Shown one piece after another: positions 1 through 7,639 of a DNA stretch of 15,803 nucleotides. Location of the stretch: contig DJPO01000055.1 in assembly GCA_002437405.1 (NCBI GenBank), forward strand, positions 1 through 15,803, read 5' to 3'. Both the position numbers and the translations under genes were made by a program. Each line of letters begins with the position of its first letter. Positions within the stretch are counted from its first letter, which is position 1. Source of the stretch: Opitutia bacterium UBA6410 (lineage in GTDB: Bacteria > Verrucomicrobiota > Verrucomicrobiia > Opitutales > Intestinicryptomonadaceae). Below the pieces are notes generated by a model, which searched no databases, was not told the origin of the DNA, and saw nothing but the letters and a program-made list of their open reading frames with translations.

Positions 1-264
1 AAAGAATGTATGAGGAATATAAGAGAGCTGAAAGGAATGATGAAAGAGATGAAATACGAAGCGACGCAAGAGTTTGAGAGACTTGCGGAAACAATAAGCG
101 AGTGGTTTACGCCGATAATCCGAATGTGGAGGTTTACGAAAAACAACTCAATAACGGAAGGGTTCCACAGGAAGATGAAACTGATACAACGTCGAGCCTA
201 TGGTTATAGAAACTTTGAAAATTACAGATTGAGAGTACTCGTAGAATGCGGAGTGAAACTATGA
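1..264 (+). CDS. ISL3-family transposase, C-terminal part (5' end outside the window)
   Basis: The reading frame is open from base 1 and stops with TGA at 262-264, so this is the 3' end of a longer gene. The last 40 residues carry the typical ISL3 transposase C-terminus: an N-S-I-T-E-G-F-H stretch containing the third acidic residue of the DDE catalytic triad, then KMKLIQRRAYGYRNFENYRLR, a basic stretch conserved in the family. Known for the family: a DDE transposase that moves its own insertion sequence. The first two catalytic Asp residues and the N-terminal zinc/HTH part would lie upstream of the window. Base composition is clearly more AT-rich than the neighbouring genes, consistent with a mobile element. 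Whether the gene is intact cannot be judged here. Confidence 0.85.
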   Translation, partial: KECMRNIRELKGMMKEMKYEATQEFERLAETISEWFTPIIRMWRFTKNNSITEGFHRKMKLIQRRAYGYRNFENYRLRVLVECGVKL

Positions 265-285
265 AAAACAAATTACAAAAAAATC

Positions 286-313
286 GCTATTCCACAACAT
301 TTGGGGTTGACCC
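286..313 (+). mobile_element. Candidate right terminal inverted repeat of the ISL3-type element
   Basis: Just after the transposase stop comes an A-rich spacer and then a 28-base stretch ending in TTTGGGGTTGACCC. Read outward it begins GGGTCAACCCCAAATGTTG, which has the look of an ISL3-type terminus (a GGGTC/GGTTC-like tip near the end of the transposase gene). The left end is outside the window, so pairing of the two ends and the target duplication cannot be seen. This is inference from position and style. Confidence 0.35.
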
Positions 314-340
314 GAAAAAAACCTTGCGCGGCGGGTGTTG

Positions 341-376
341 AATGAATAAGGGTTCATTTCAAACTCCGCCGAGTTT
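341..376. repeat. Two adjacent short perfect hairpins between IS end and tRNA terminator
   Basis: AATGAA-TAAGGG-TTCATT (341-358) and AAACTC-CGCC-GAGTTT (361-376) are two 6-bp perfect inverted repeats separated by two bases. Neither is followed by a T-tract on either strand, so they are not convincing terminators. They lie between the presumed IS end and the tRNA-Lys terminator and have no known role. Confidence 0.4.
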
Positions 377-399
377 AGCACGTCGCCCCGCAAAGGCGC

Positions 400-432
400 A
401 AAAAAAGCGGCTTCCGAAGTGGAAACCGCTTT
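400..432 (-). terminator. Rho-independent terminator of tRNA-Lys
   Basis: On the minus strand, AAGCGGTTTCC and GGAAGCCGCTT form an 11-bp stem (one G-T pair) around the loop ACTTC and run straight into seven T residues. It begins about 11 bases after the mature tRNA 3' end, so it most likely ends the tRNA-Lys transcript, and any read-through from pgpA. Confidence 0.85.
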
Positions 433-442
433 CTGAAAGTCA

Positions 443-514
443 TAGACCGCTCGAGATTCGAACTCGAAACCAATTGCTTAAAAGGCAACTGCTCTACCGT
501 TGAGCTAGCGGTCC
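443..514 (-). tRNA. trnK: tRNA-Lys (anticodon UUU)
   Basis: The minus strand folds into a full cloverleaf. The acceptor stem is GGACCGC/GCGGTCT (one G-T at the tip). The D arm is GCTC-AACGGTA-GAGC, the anticodon arm GTTGC-CTTTTAA-GCAAT, the variable loop TGGTT and the T arm TCGAG-TTCGAAT-CTCGA, with discriminator A at 443. The loop CTTTTAA puts the anticodon TTT at 480-482, which reads lysine AAA/AAG codons. CCA is not encoded: the bases after the discriminator are TGA, so CCA must be added after transcription. It lies about 100 bases downstream of pgpA on the same strand and has its own terminator. Confidence 0.95.
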
Positions 515-615
515 ACTTAAATTCAATATTCTTTTGACACTACCTTTTTGATTTATCTTGGCAAGCTTTTTTTTTATTTTTTTTGAGGTTGCCGAAGGAG
601 TCGGGATATGTTGCT

Positions 616-1131
616 TTATGCGAATATTATCGGGAAGAGCAGCCCGATTGCATTCAGGACTGCGCATGTGGTTATCGCCGCGGCGATGTCGTCGGCTACG
701 CACCCGAGCCCGCCTTCAAAGTCCTGCATCTTGTTTATGAAAAGCGGCTTTGTGATGTCGAAAAGTCTGAAGAGCGCAAAGCCCGCCAGAACTCCCCACG
801 CGCTGTATTGGGTGTGGAAAATCGGCAGGAAGCAGAAGGGGATTGCGCAAAATTCGTCGAGAATTATGCAACCGGGGTCGCGCATTTTAAGGTAGCGTTC
901 GGCGGTGTCGCAAATCCCGACGCTTATGTAGGCGAAAATCAGCGCGAAAATTATGTACCGCGTAAGTCCCGTGCCCGCAAAAAGTGCGGCGTAGAAGACA
1001 ATCCCCGCAACGCTTCCCCACGTCCCGGGGGCGTTGAGCGAGCCGAGCCCCCAGAGGGTCGCGCACTTGGCGGATAGTTTTTTGGGCAGGGCTGCCGCCC
1101 ACGGGTAGAGTCGTTTTCTTGCGCTGTCCAT
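616..1131 (-). CDS. pgpA: Phosphatidylglycerophosphatase A
   Basis: PgpA removes the phosphate from phosphatidylglycerophosphate to give phosphatidylglycerol at the inner membrane. The 171-residue protein shows the family's landmarks in order: GTWGS near residues 36-40, an acidic DEFCAIPF segment at 92-99 (DE-type metal-binding motif), FRLFDITKP at 121-129, and the D-D pair at 147-148 in CVADDIAAAI. Several hydrophobic spans (about 41-70, 98-120, 146-170) fit a membrane protein. The ATG start is 4 bases after the pgsA stop, so it is almost certainly co-transcribed with pgsA, which makes its substrate. There is no T-rich terminator after the stop; the nearest downstream terminator is the one beyond tRNA-Lys. 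Confidence 0.93.
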   Translation of the reverse strand: MDSARKRLYPWAAALPKKLSAKCATLWGLGSLNAPGTWGSVAGIVFYAALFAGTGLTRYIIFALIFAYISVGICDTAERYLKMRDPGCIILDEFCAIPFCFLPIFHTQYSAWGVLAGFALFRLFDITKPLFINKMQDFEGGLGCVADDIAAAITTCAVLNAIGLLFPIIFA

Positions 1132-1135
1132 AGTA

Positions 1136-1717
1136 TTATTGTTTTAGCAAATATCCGTAGCGGGTTGCGTATGTCGCGCCCGACCAAATCGAAAGAACCG
1201 TCGATATTGCGAGTGTTGCGATTGCGCTGTAAAATACAAATGTGTCGAACGCCGTACCCGCGATGGCGAAGTCTGCGGACGCCTTTGTAAAAATAATCGC
1301 CCCGAGCGAGTACATCTGCAACGCCGCTTTGTACTTTCCCATTTTTTCAGCCGCGAGCACAATCCCCTGATTCGACGCCAGCATTCTGATTCCGCTTACG
1401 AAAAATTCGCGCGACATCGACGCTATTGCGCAGAGCAGCGCGAACATCGTCCAGTCCCGAAAAAGTCCGAGGGCGAAGAGCGTCAGGAACGCCGTCATAA
1501 CCATTATTTTGTCGCTGAGCGCGTCCATGAATTTGCCGAAGACCGTGACCGCGTTGCTGCGCCGCGCCAGATACCCGTCGAACCAGTCGGTCGCCCCCGC
1601 TATGCAATATATCACAAACGCCGCGGCGGGGGCGTATTTTACGGGCAGGCAAAGCAGCAGCGCCGTCAGGAACGTCAGCAGCACGCGCATTGTCGTCAAA
1701 AAATTAGGCGTATTCAT
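1136..1717 (-). CDS. pgsA: CDP-diacylglycerol--glycerol-3-phosphate 3-phosphatidyltransferase
   Basis: PgsA transfers the phosphatidyl group from CDP-diacylglycerol to glycerol-3-phosphate, the committed step of phosphatidylglycerol synthesis in the inner membrane. The CDP-alcohol phosphotransferase signature D-G-x2-A-R-x8-G-x3-D-x3-D is complete: D47 G48, A51 R52, G61, D65 and D69, with an extra D44 just ahead. The length of 193 residues and the alternating hydrophobic spans (10-40, 70-100, 135-185) are normal for the family. The ATG at 1717 has no SD sequence. The product of this enzyme is dephosphorylated by PgpA, encoded immediately downstream. The gene is divergent from coaD across 78 bases. 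Confidence 0.94.
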   Translation of the reverse strand: MNTPNFLTTMRVLLTFLTALLLCLPVKYAPAAAFVIYCIAGATDWFDGYLARRSNAVTVFGKFMDALSDKIMVMTAFLTLFALGLFRDWTMFALLCAIASMSREFFVSGIRMLASNQGIVLAAEKMGKYKAALQMYSLGAIIFTKASADFAIAGTAFDTFVFYSAIATLAISTVLSIWSGATYATRYGYLLKQ

Positions 1718-1752
1718 TGTGAAAAAAGTATTGCCACAATTTGCGTTTTAAC

Positions 1753-1771
1753 AAGACTTTTCGGCAGTCTT
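1753..1771. repeat. Perfect inverted repeat in the pgsA/coaD divergent region
   Basis: AAGACT-TTTCGGC-AGTCTT is a 6-bp perfect palindrome in the 78-base region between the divergent starts of pgsA and coaD. It could be an operator or a leader hairpin for coaD. The run of only four T residues after it argues against a terminator. No clear sigma70 boxes stand out for coaD. Confidence 0.35.
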
Positions 1772-1795
1772 TTAGAAAAACTCCGAAGATATTTT

Positions 1796-2293
1796 ATGAT
1801 GGACAAGAAAAGAATCGCCGTATACCCTGGGACGTTCGACCCAGTTACGAACGGGCATTTGGACGTTTTGCACAGGGCGTTGCGCCTTTTCGACGAAGTG
1901 GTCGTCGGGGTTGCCCGCAACGCGGGGAAAAAGCCGCTGCTCGACTTCCAGACGCGCAGAAAGCTCTTTGAGGAAAACGTTGCGGATATGCCGAACGTGC
2001 GCGTCGAGGCGTTCGACGGGCTGACGGTCGATTTCGTGCGCAAACACGGGGCGATTGCGATTATCCGCGGGTTGCGGGCGGTGTCGGACTTCGAGTTTGA
2101 ATTCCAGATGGCGCAGATGAACCGCCACTTGGACGACGAGGTCGAGACGGTGATTCTGATGCCCTCGCACAAATATTTTTACACGAGTTCCACTTTGATA
2201 AAACAGGTCGCGGGGTACGATGTCGACAGGGTGTCGGCGTTTGTTCCCGCGAACGTACTTGCGGCGTTCCGCGAGCGCAAGAGCCGCATTTAG
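1796..2293 (+). CDS. coaD: Phosphopantetheine adenylyltransferase
   Basis: CoaD joins ATP and 4'-phosphopantetheine to form dephospho-CoA, the penultimate step of coenzyme A synthesis in the cytoplasm. The N-terminus has the nucleotidyltransferase core AVYPGTFDPVTNGHLD, with the T/HxGH motif at T18-N-G-H21. It continues with the conserved RGLRAVSDFEFE (91-102) and the C-terminal SSTLIK signature (131-136). The length of 165 residues is typical. Two in-frame ATG codons (1796, 1799) are both possible starts and neither has an SD motif. It is a single-gene unit that converges on miaA, with only 27 bases between the stops. That gap has GC-rich inverted repeats but no T-tract. Confidence 0.96.
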   Translation: MMDKKRIAVYPGTFDPVTNGHLDVLHRALRLFDEVVVGVARNAGKKPLLDFQTRRKLFEENVADMPNVRVEAFDGLTVDFVRKHGAIAIIRGLRAVSDFEFEFQMAQMNRHLDDEVETVILMPSHKYFYTSSTLIKQVAGYDVDRVSAFVPANVLAAFRERKSRI

Positions 2294-2320
2294 TTCCCGC
2301 GGCTCGGGGAAGCGGGCGCG

Positions 2321-3202
2321 TTAAAATAGGGTGTAGTCCGCGCCTTTTAGCAGCGAATTTTTGAAATATTTGCGCTGCTTTTTGACGAGCGCGAGCGTGT
2401 TTGCCGTGATTTGCCGCGAAAGCTCCGAAATGTCCGAGCCGCCCGATTCAATCCATTCGATTGTCTCTCGATAGCCGATTGCGGCGCGGGCGGACGGATT
2501 TTGTTTTATCCCCGCTTTGATTAGTTTGCGGGTTTCGTCGACGAGCCCGCGGGCTATCATATCGTCCGTGCGTGTGCGGATTTTTTCTTCGAGGTTTTCT
2601 TTGGGAAGTTCAAGGATTCTTACATTGCGTTTGATTTCGCCGAACGGGCAGGGCAGAGCCGCGAAATCGGCGGCGAGCTGCGCGCAGGTTTTGCCGCTTG
2701 AAAGGCAGCGGGCGAGCGCGTTTTTTGCGCGGCGCGGATTCAGTACGTCTACGGTTTGCGCGGCATCGGGGTCGATTTTCAGAAGTTCGCGGGTCAGGGC
2801 GTCCGCGCCGAGTTTTTCGGTTTCCGCGCAAAAGAGTTTGGCGGATTCGGAGATTTTCACGTTGTCGGTGACGGCGGCGAACCACGAGCGCAGATAAAAA
2901 CCGCTCCCGCCGCATACGACGACGTTTTTCCCGCGCGCGCAAATGTCCGCGAGTGCCGCTTTTGCCTGCGCGACGTATTCGGAAACGTCGAAAGTTTTCG
3001 AGCAGTCGGCGACGTCAATTAGGTGGTGCGGGATTTCCCCGCGCTCGCGGGCAGTCGCCTTCGCGCTTCCGATGTCCATTCCCTTGTAGACTTGGACGCT
3101 GTCGCACGAAATGATTTCCGCGCCGAGCGACTTTGCCAGTTCAAGCGACATTTCGGTTTTCCCCGAGCAGGTTGCGCCCGTTATGATGAACACTTCCGTC
3201 AT
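2321..3202 (-). CDS. miaA: tRNA dimethylallyltransferase
   Basis: MiaA puts a dimethylallyl group on N6 of A37 in tRNAs that read codons starting with U. The 293-residue protein starts with the P-loop GATCSGKT (residues 9-16; most homologues have GPTASGKT). It continues with the substrate-binding SCDSVQVYKGMDIGSAK block, HHLIDV, GGSGFYLRSW and, near the end, IGYRETIEWI, all in the family order. The start chosen is the ATG at 3202, because it forms an ATGA overlap with the nth stop and puts the P-loop at the usual distance from the N-terminus. A longer frame up to 3271 exists but would run inside nth. It is translationally coupled to nth and belongs to the lacZ-nth-miaA unit. Confidence 0.94.
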   Translation of the reverse strand: MTEVFIITGATCSGKTEMSLELAKSLGAEIISCDSVQVYKGMDIGSAKATARERGEIPHHLIDVADCSKTFDVSEYVAQAKAALADICARGKNVVVCGGSGFYLRSWFAAVTDNVKISESAKLFCAETEKLGADALTRELLKIDPDAAQTVDVLNPRRAKNALARCLSSGKTCAQLAADFAALPCPFGEIKRNVRILELPKENLEEKIRTRTDDMIARGLVDETRKLIKAGIKQNPSARAAIGYRETIEWIESGGSDISELSRQITANTLALVKKQRKYFKNSLLKGADYTLF

Positions 3203-3831
3203 TTTTTCGCGTTTATTGCGGCGCAGATTTCGCACATTGTCTCGGGCGATTTGCAGGAGCTTGCCTTGCAAAAGGCGCGCCCGTAGTAGATGAATTGCAG
3301 GTGCAGCTTCCCCCAGTCTTCGGCGGGGAAAAGTTTTTTCAGGTCGCGTTCGGTCTGTTCGACGCTCGAGCCGTCCGAAAGCCTCCAGCGTTTGGCGAGC
3401 CTGTGGATATGGGTGTCGACGGGGAATGCGGGGGTGTCGAACGCCTGAACCATCATCACCGACGCCGTTTTGTGCCCGACCCCTGGCAGCGATTCGAGCT
3501 CGTCGAAAGTGCGCGGAACTTTTCCGCCGAATTTGTCGCGCAGAATTTCCGCCGTAGCCTTGATGTTTTTTGCCTTCGAGTTTGTCAGACCGCAGGGGCG
3601 GATAATTTCGCGGATTTTTTCCTCGGGCAGCTCCGCCATTTTTTCGGGGGTGTCCGCCAAGGCGAAGAGGCGCGGGGTGACTTCGTTGACGCGTTTGTCA
3701 GTGCACTGCGCCGAGAGCATTACCGCCGTCAGGAACGTGTAGTCGTTGGCGAAGTCGAGCGGTATATGCGGATTCGGAAACGCCCTTTCGAGCGTTTCCG
3801 AAACTAATTTTGCGCGTTGTTTTTTGTCCAC
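3199..3831 (-). CDS. nth: Endonuclease III (DNA glycosylase/AP lyase)
   Basis: Nth removes oxidised pyrimidines and nicks the abasic site in base-excision repair. The helix-hairpin-helix LPGVGHKTA gives the catalytic lysine K121, and PVDTHIHR gives the catalytic D139, at almost the same numbers as K120/D138 of E. coli. The C-terminal Fe-S region has four cysteines (C188, C193, C200, C203) spaced C-x4-C-x6-C-x2-C instead of the usual C-x6-C-x2-C-x5-C. The GTG at 3831 is preferred: it lies one base after the lacZ stop and gives 210 residues, the family length. A TTG at 3858 would overlap lacZ by 26 bases. The stop overlaps the miaA start (ATGA). Confidence 0.93.
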   Translation of the reverse strand: MDKKQRAKLVSETLERAFPNPHIPLDFANDYTFLTAVMLSAQCTDKRVNEVTPRLFALADTPEKMAELPEEKIREIIRPCGLTNSKAKNIKATAEILRDKFGGKVPRTFDELESLPGVGHKTASVMMVQAFDTPAFPVDTHIHRLAKRWRLSDGSSVEQTERDLKKLFPAEDWGKLHLQFIYYGRAFCKASSCKSPETMCEICAAINAKK

Positions 3832-3832
3832 G

Positions 3833-6800
3833 TTAGTCGTCGAGTCCTTTAAGAACAAAGGAGAATTCGTAGGTCTTCCCCGACTTCACCTTGTAGGCGT
3901 CTTTCGCAAGCCCCTCTTTGTTCCACGAATTTATGCCGCCGACCCCGCTTGTCGCGCACGAGACGTTGATTACGTTGAACGGACGCTGCGGAACTTGGTG
4001 GTGGTGGGAGGCTTGGTCGATGTCTTCGGGCAGGCAGGGATAGGCGGAAAATTCGAAGGTTTTTCCGTTTGCCGTTTCGATAAGCAGGTCGGAGCTGCCG
4101 CCCGAAAGCTTTGCGTAGCGAACCGCCGAGGCGTTGGAGGCTTCCTGAGCTTCGATGTACGGGAAGAATGCGTCGGCGATTTTCGCCTTAAATACGCCTT
4201 CCCACGCGCCCGCGCGCCTGTCGGGATAGGTTTCGACAGGGCCTTCGCCGTACCATTGGCGGGTGTCGTTTTCGGAGGGCGTACGGAATGTCATGCCGAT
4301 TTTCTGGAGCTCGGGCAGCCCCTCTGCGGGCGAGACGGACGCCTTTACGAGAATCGAGCCATCGGGGCGGATTTCGTAGGAGAACGAAGCCTTTGTGCCG
4401 CGGGCTGCGATTGCGTATTCGGTGTCGATTTTGAGAATCGACTCTTCGCTGTCGGAGGAGTATTTGGAGGTGAATTTGACGAGCGACATTCTGTCCTCCG
4501 CCGTGCGCCAGACCGCCAGCTCTTTCATTAGCTTTGCGCCCATTTCGTTATTGGTAAGGGGGCGGTGGAGGCTCAGTTTCATATCCTGCGCGAGAACCTG
4601 TCCGTCGAACTCGAAAGTTTCGAGCCAGCCCGTGCGGCGGTTGAAGACAACCTTGAAGTTTTCGTTTTCCGCCGTGATTTTGTCGTCGGTCGAGACAACC
4701 GCCATATTGCCCTTTTCGGAGAGCGGCGTGGGGGCGTACGAGCCTTCGAGGTAGAACTGTTCCCAAGCGACTTCCGTGCCCGCCTTGATTGCGTTTTGCG
4801 TCGCTTTGCGGGTCTTGAAGCTTATGCGCAGGGCGTATTCGCCGCGTTCGGAAAAGTCGCAGTCGGAGAGGTCGATTTCGACGGCTTTTTTCTCCTGCGG
4901 CGCGATTTGCGGCAGGTCGAAGTCGTCGGACTCAATCTTTTTGCCGTCGCGCGTGAGCACCCACGACGCCTCGATGTTGTCGAGGTTTGTGAAGGAGTTT
5001 TCGTTGAAGATTTTTACGGTCAGCTTCTTGTCCGCAAAGCTTTCGAGCTCTGCGTGAATGTTCTGGTAGACCTTTTTGACTTCCGCCGTCTGCGGGGACG
5101 GACGCCAGTCGGGCTGGACTATGCCGTTTATGCAGAAAGAGTAGTCGGTCGGGAAGTCGCCGAAGTCGCCGCCGAACGCAAAGTATTTGTCGGAGCGGGC
5201 TTTTTGCCTGAAGTCGGCGAAGTCGATGTCCGAGAGAACCTTTGCATTGTCGGGCAGGGCTTGGAAGAAGTCGGAGTCGACCGCGGCGTCGATTGCCCTG
5301 AAGCGTTTTACTGCGCCCGCGAAGCGTTCGTGCTTTTCCTTGTTGAATTCGGCGAGCGTGAACGGCGAGGTCGTCGCGACTTCAATATATCCCGTATTCT
5401 TTGAGGCTACTTCCTTGCCGTCGACGAAAATCTTGATTTTGCCGTTGCCAGCATTTGCCGCGATTTGCGCGTCTTTGCCGAGCAGGTTGACCTTCGCTTC
5501 GACGGATTCCCAGACCTTCCCGTTGAAGACGGCAAAGGAGAGGACTTTTCTGGCGTCGAAGAATTTCAGCTCGAATGCGCCTGGCTGGCGGACAATCGTT
5601 TCCTCTTCGCACGTCCACGGCGCGCGGGGCGTGTTTTTCGCCGAGCCTTCGTCGTATTCGACTCTCGGGAGGAAGCCCGATTTTGCGATTTCAACCGCAA
5701 CGGTGAACGTGCGCGTGGGGGTTGCGAAGAGCCCCGGGAAGGCGACGACCGACGCGTTTTCCATTACGTTCTTGGAGACGGTGTCGTTGTATACGACTAT
5801 GTCGCGCTTCGAGTCCGCCTTGTCCTTGATTTTCACGTTGGGTTCGGCGTTCTTGTAAATGCCCTGGTCTTTCCAGTCCCAGATGAAGCCACCTTGGAAC
5901 ATCGGCTCTTGGCGGACGTAGTTCCAGTAGTCGGTCAGGCAGCCGCCGCTGTTGCCCATTGCGTGGGCGTATTCGCAGATGATGGCGGGCTTGCGCTCGG
6001 CGAGCGGTTTTTTCTTCTGCTTTTCGATTGAATTTTTTATCTGCTCGACGGTGGCGTACATACACGAGTACATATCGACGTATTTGAGCCCCCAGTCGCG
6101 GTCGAAATGGATAAGTCTCGACGGGTCGCGGCGGCGGATATTGTCTGCGGCAACTTTAAAATACTTGTTGTCGAGAGTTTCGTTGCAGAGCGACCAGATT
6201 ACGATACTCGCGTGGTTTTTGTCGCGCTCGACCATATTGTTGATTCTGTCCCAAAGCGCTGCGCCCCATGTGTCTTCGTGCTTGAAGGGGGCTTTTTCGC
6301 CCATATCGTCGAGGTCGTGCATTTCGATGTTGGCTTCGTCGATTACATACATACCCAGTTCGTCGCAGAGGTCGTAGAAGTCCGTGCGGTTGGGGTAGTG
6401 GGAGGTTCTGATTGCGTTGATGTTGTACTTTTTCATCTCGAGGATATCGCGGCGGGCGATGTCCTTGTTGATTGCCTGCGCGAGCGTGCCGTCGTGCTCG
6501 TGGCGGTTGACGCCCTTGAAGAGCACGCGCTTGCCGTTTACGAGAATGATTCCGTTTTTGCGCTCGACGGTGCGGAAGCCGATTTTAAACGGCGCGTACA
6601 TTTTGATTCCCGACGCCGTTTCGAACTCGAGCAGCATTGTGTAGAGGTTCGGAGTTTCCGCACTCCAGCTGCGCACGTCTTCGACAATCGGGAAGTTCCA
6701 GCGGCAGCGGAGGGATTTTTTCGTGTCGATGCTCGCGGAAGTTTCGGCTTCGGAGACGAGCTTTTTGCCGTCGTAGAGTTTGCCCTTCAATTTGAAGCCG

Positions 6801-7639
6801 CGGGGCATATCGGTCGGATTTTCGACGATGATTTCCGCGTCGAGCTTGCCGTCGCGGTAGTCGTTTACGAGGGTCGGCTTGAAGAATACGTCGCGGACGA
6901 GGATTTCGGGAGTCCACAGCAGCGTGACGGGGCGGAAAATCCCCGAGAGCCGCCAGAAGTCCTGGTCTTCGAAATACGAGCCGTCCGAATATTTATATAC
7001 CTGCAGGGCGATTGTGTTTTTGCCGAAGCGCAGATATTTGGAAAGCTCGAAAACTGCGGGCGTGCGGCTGTCCTGCGAATAGCCGACTTCCTTGTCGTTG
7101 ACCCATAGGCGGAACGCGCTTGCTACGCCGTCGAATTTTACGAAAACCTTGCCGTTGCCCCAGTTTTCGGGAAGCTCGAACGAGCGGCGGTAGAGCCCGA
7201 CGGGGTTGCGGTTTTCGGCGGCGTGGTTTGTGAACCGCGCGGGGGTTTCGCCCATAACGAAGGGCGGATTTTTCGCAAACGGATATTTTATATTTGTGTA
7301 CAAAGCCGTTCCGTAGCCCTGCATTTCCCAATTCGAGGGAACTTCGATATTGCCCCAGTTTTTGTCGTTGAAATCGCTTTTATAAAAGTCTGCGGGGACT
7401 TTATTGGGGTTGCCGTAAAAGGAGAATTTCCACGTTCCGTCGAGCGGCATTTCATAGGTCGAAAAGCCGCCGTTAAGCGCGGCGCGGGCGGTAGGATAGA
7501 ATTTGATTGTGGCGGAGGCGGGCTCTTTGTTGATTCTGAAAACGGCTTCGTTCTGCCAGTCTTCGGATTTCCTTTCGGACGCGGAGAGCGTCGCCGAAAT
7601 TGCAATAACCCCCAATAGTAGTTTGTAAAAATAATTCAT
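3833..7639 (-). CDS. lacZ: Secreted GH2 beta-galactosidase (LacZ type) with an internal insertion
   Basis: A 1268-residue glycoside hydrolase family 2 enzyme, probably releasing terminal beta-galactose from plant or host glycans. A signal peptide (about residues 1-20) predicts export. The domain order follows LacZ: sugar-binding jelly roll (about 60-240), Ig-like domain (about 240-350), TIM barrel (350-600), second Ig-like domain (about 855-945) and the beta-galactosidase small domain (about 980-1265). Catalytic residues are visible: acid/base E487 in WSLCNE and nucleophile E556 in IICEYAHAMGNS, with HEH at 380-382 and DEANIE at 434-439. Between GGFIWDWKDQG (583-593) and GGDFGDFPTDYSFCING (823-839) there are about 225 residues where E. 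coli LacZ has about 20-25. This explains most of the extra length. Exact sugar specificity cannot be read from sequence. nth follows within one base. Confidence 0.92.
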   Translation of the reverse strand: MNYFYKLLLGVIAISATLSASERKSEDWQNEAVFRINKEPASATIKFYPTARAALNGGFSTYEMPLDGTWKFSFYGNPNKVPADFYKSDFNDKNWGNIEVPSNWEMQGYGTALYTNIKYPFAKNPPFVMGETPARFTNHAAENRNPVGLYRRSFELPENWGNGKVFVKFDGVASAFRLWVNDKEVGYSQDSRTPAVFELSKYLRFGKNTIALQVYKYSDGSYFEDQDFWRLSGIFRPVTLLWTPEILVRDVFFKPTLVNDYRDGKLDAEIIVENPTDMPRGFKLKGKLYDGKKLVSEAETSASIDTKKSLRCRWNFPIVEDVRSWSAETPNLYTMLLEFETASGIKMYAPFKIGFRTVERKNGIILVNGKRVLFKGVNRHEHDGTLAQAINKDIARRDILEMKKYNINAIRTSHYPNRTDFYDLCDELGMYVIDEANIEMHDLDDMGEKAPFKHEDTWGAALWDRINNMVERDKNHASIVIWSLCNETLDNKYFKVAADNIRRRDPSRLIHFDRDWGLKYVDMYSCMYATVEQIKNSIEKQKKKPLAERKPAIICEYAHAMGNSGGCLTDYWNYVRQEPMFQGGFIWDWKDQGIYKNAEPNVKIKDKADSKRDIVVYNDTVSKNVMENASVVAFPGLFATPTRTFTVAVEIAKSGFLPRVEYDEGSAKNTPRAPWTCEEETIVRQPGAFELKFFDARKVLSFAVFNGKVWESVEAKVNLLGKDAQIAANAGNGKIKIFVDGKEVASKNTGYIEVATTSPFTLAEFNKEKHERFAGAVKRFRAIDAAVDSDFFQALPDNAKVLSDIDFADFRQKARSDKYFAFGGDFGDFPTDYSFCINGIVQPDWRPSPQTAEVKKVYQNIHAELESFADKKLTVKIFNENSFTNLDNIEASWVLTRDGKKIESDDFDLPQIAPQEKKAVEIDLSDCDFSERGEYALRISFKTRKATQNAIKAGTEVAWEQFYLEGSYAPTPLSEKGNMAVVSTDDKITAENENFKVVFNRRTGWLETFEFDGQVLAQDMKLSLHRPLTNNEMGAKLMKELAVWRTAEDRMSLVKFTSKYSSDSEESILKIDTEYAIAARGTKASFSYEIRPDGSILVKASVSPAEGLPELQKIGMTFRTPSENDTRQWYGEGPVETYPDRRAGAWEGVFKAKIADAFFPYIEAQEASNASAVRYAKLSGGSSDLLIETANGKTFEFSAYPCLPEDIDQASHHHQVPQRPFNVINVSCATSGVGGINSWNKEGLAKDAYKVKSGKTYEFSFVLKGLDD

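Noticed and set aside
567..590. T9-A-T8 run as a terminator for pgpA
   Set aside because: The T run is on the plus strand, so on the pgpA transcript it is an A run, and no stem precedes it.
2294..2320. Bidirectional terminator between coaD and miaA
   Set aside because: Only short, overlapping GC-rich inverted repeats in 27 bases and no T or A tract on either side.
6107..7108. 333-codon plus-strand frame inside lacZ
   Set aside because: Valine- and glutamate-rich antisense shadow of a conserved GH2 domain; no family features.
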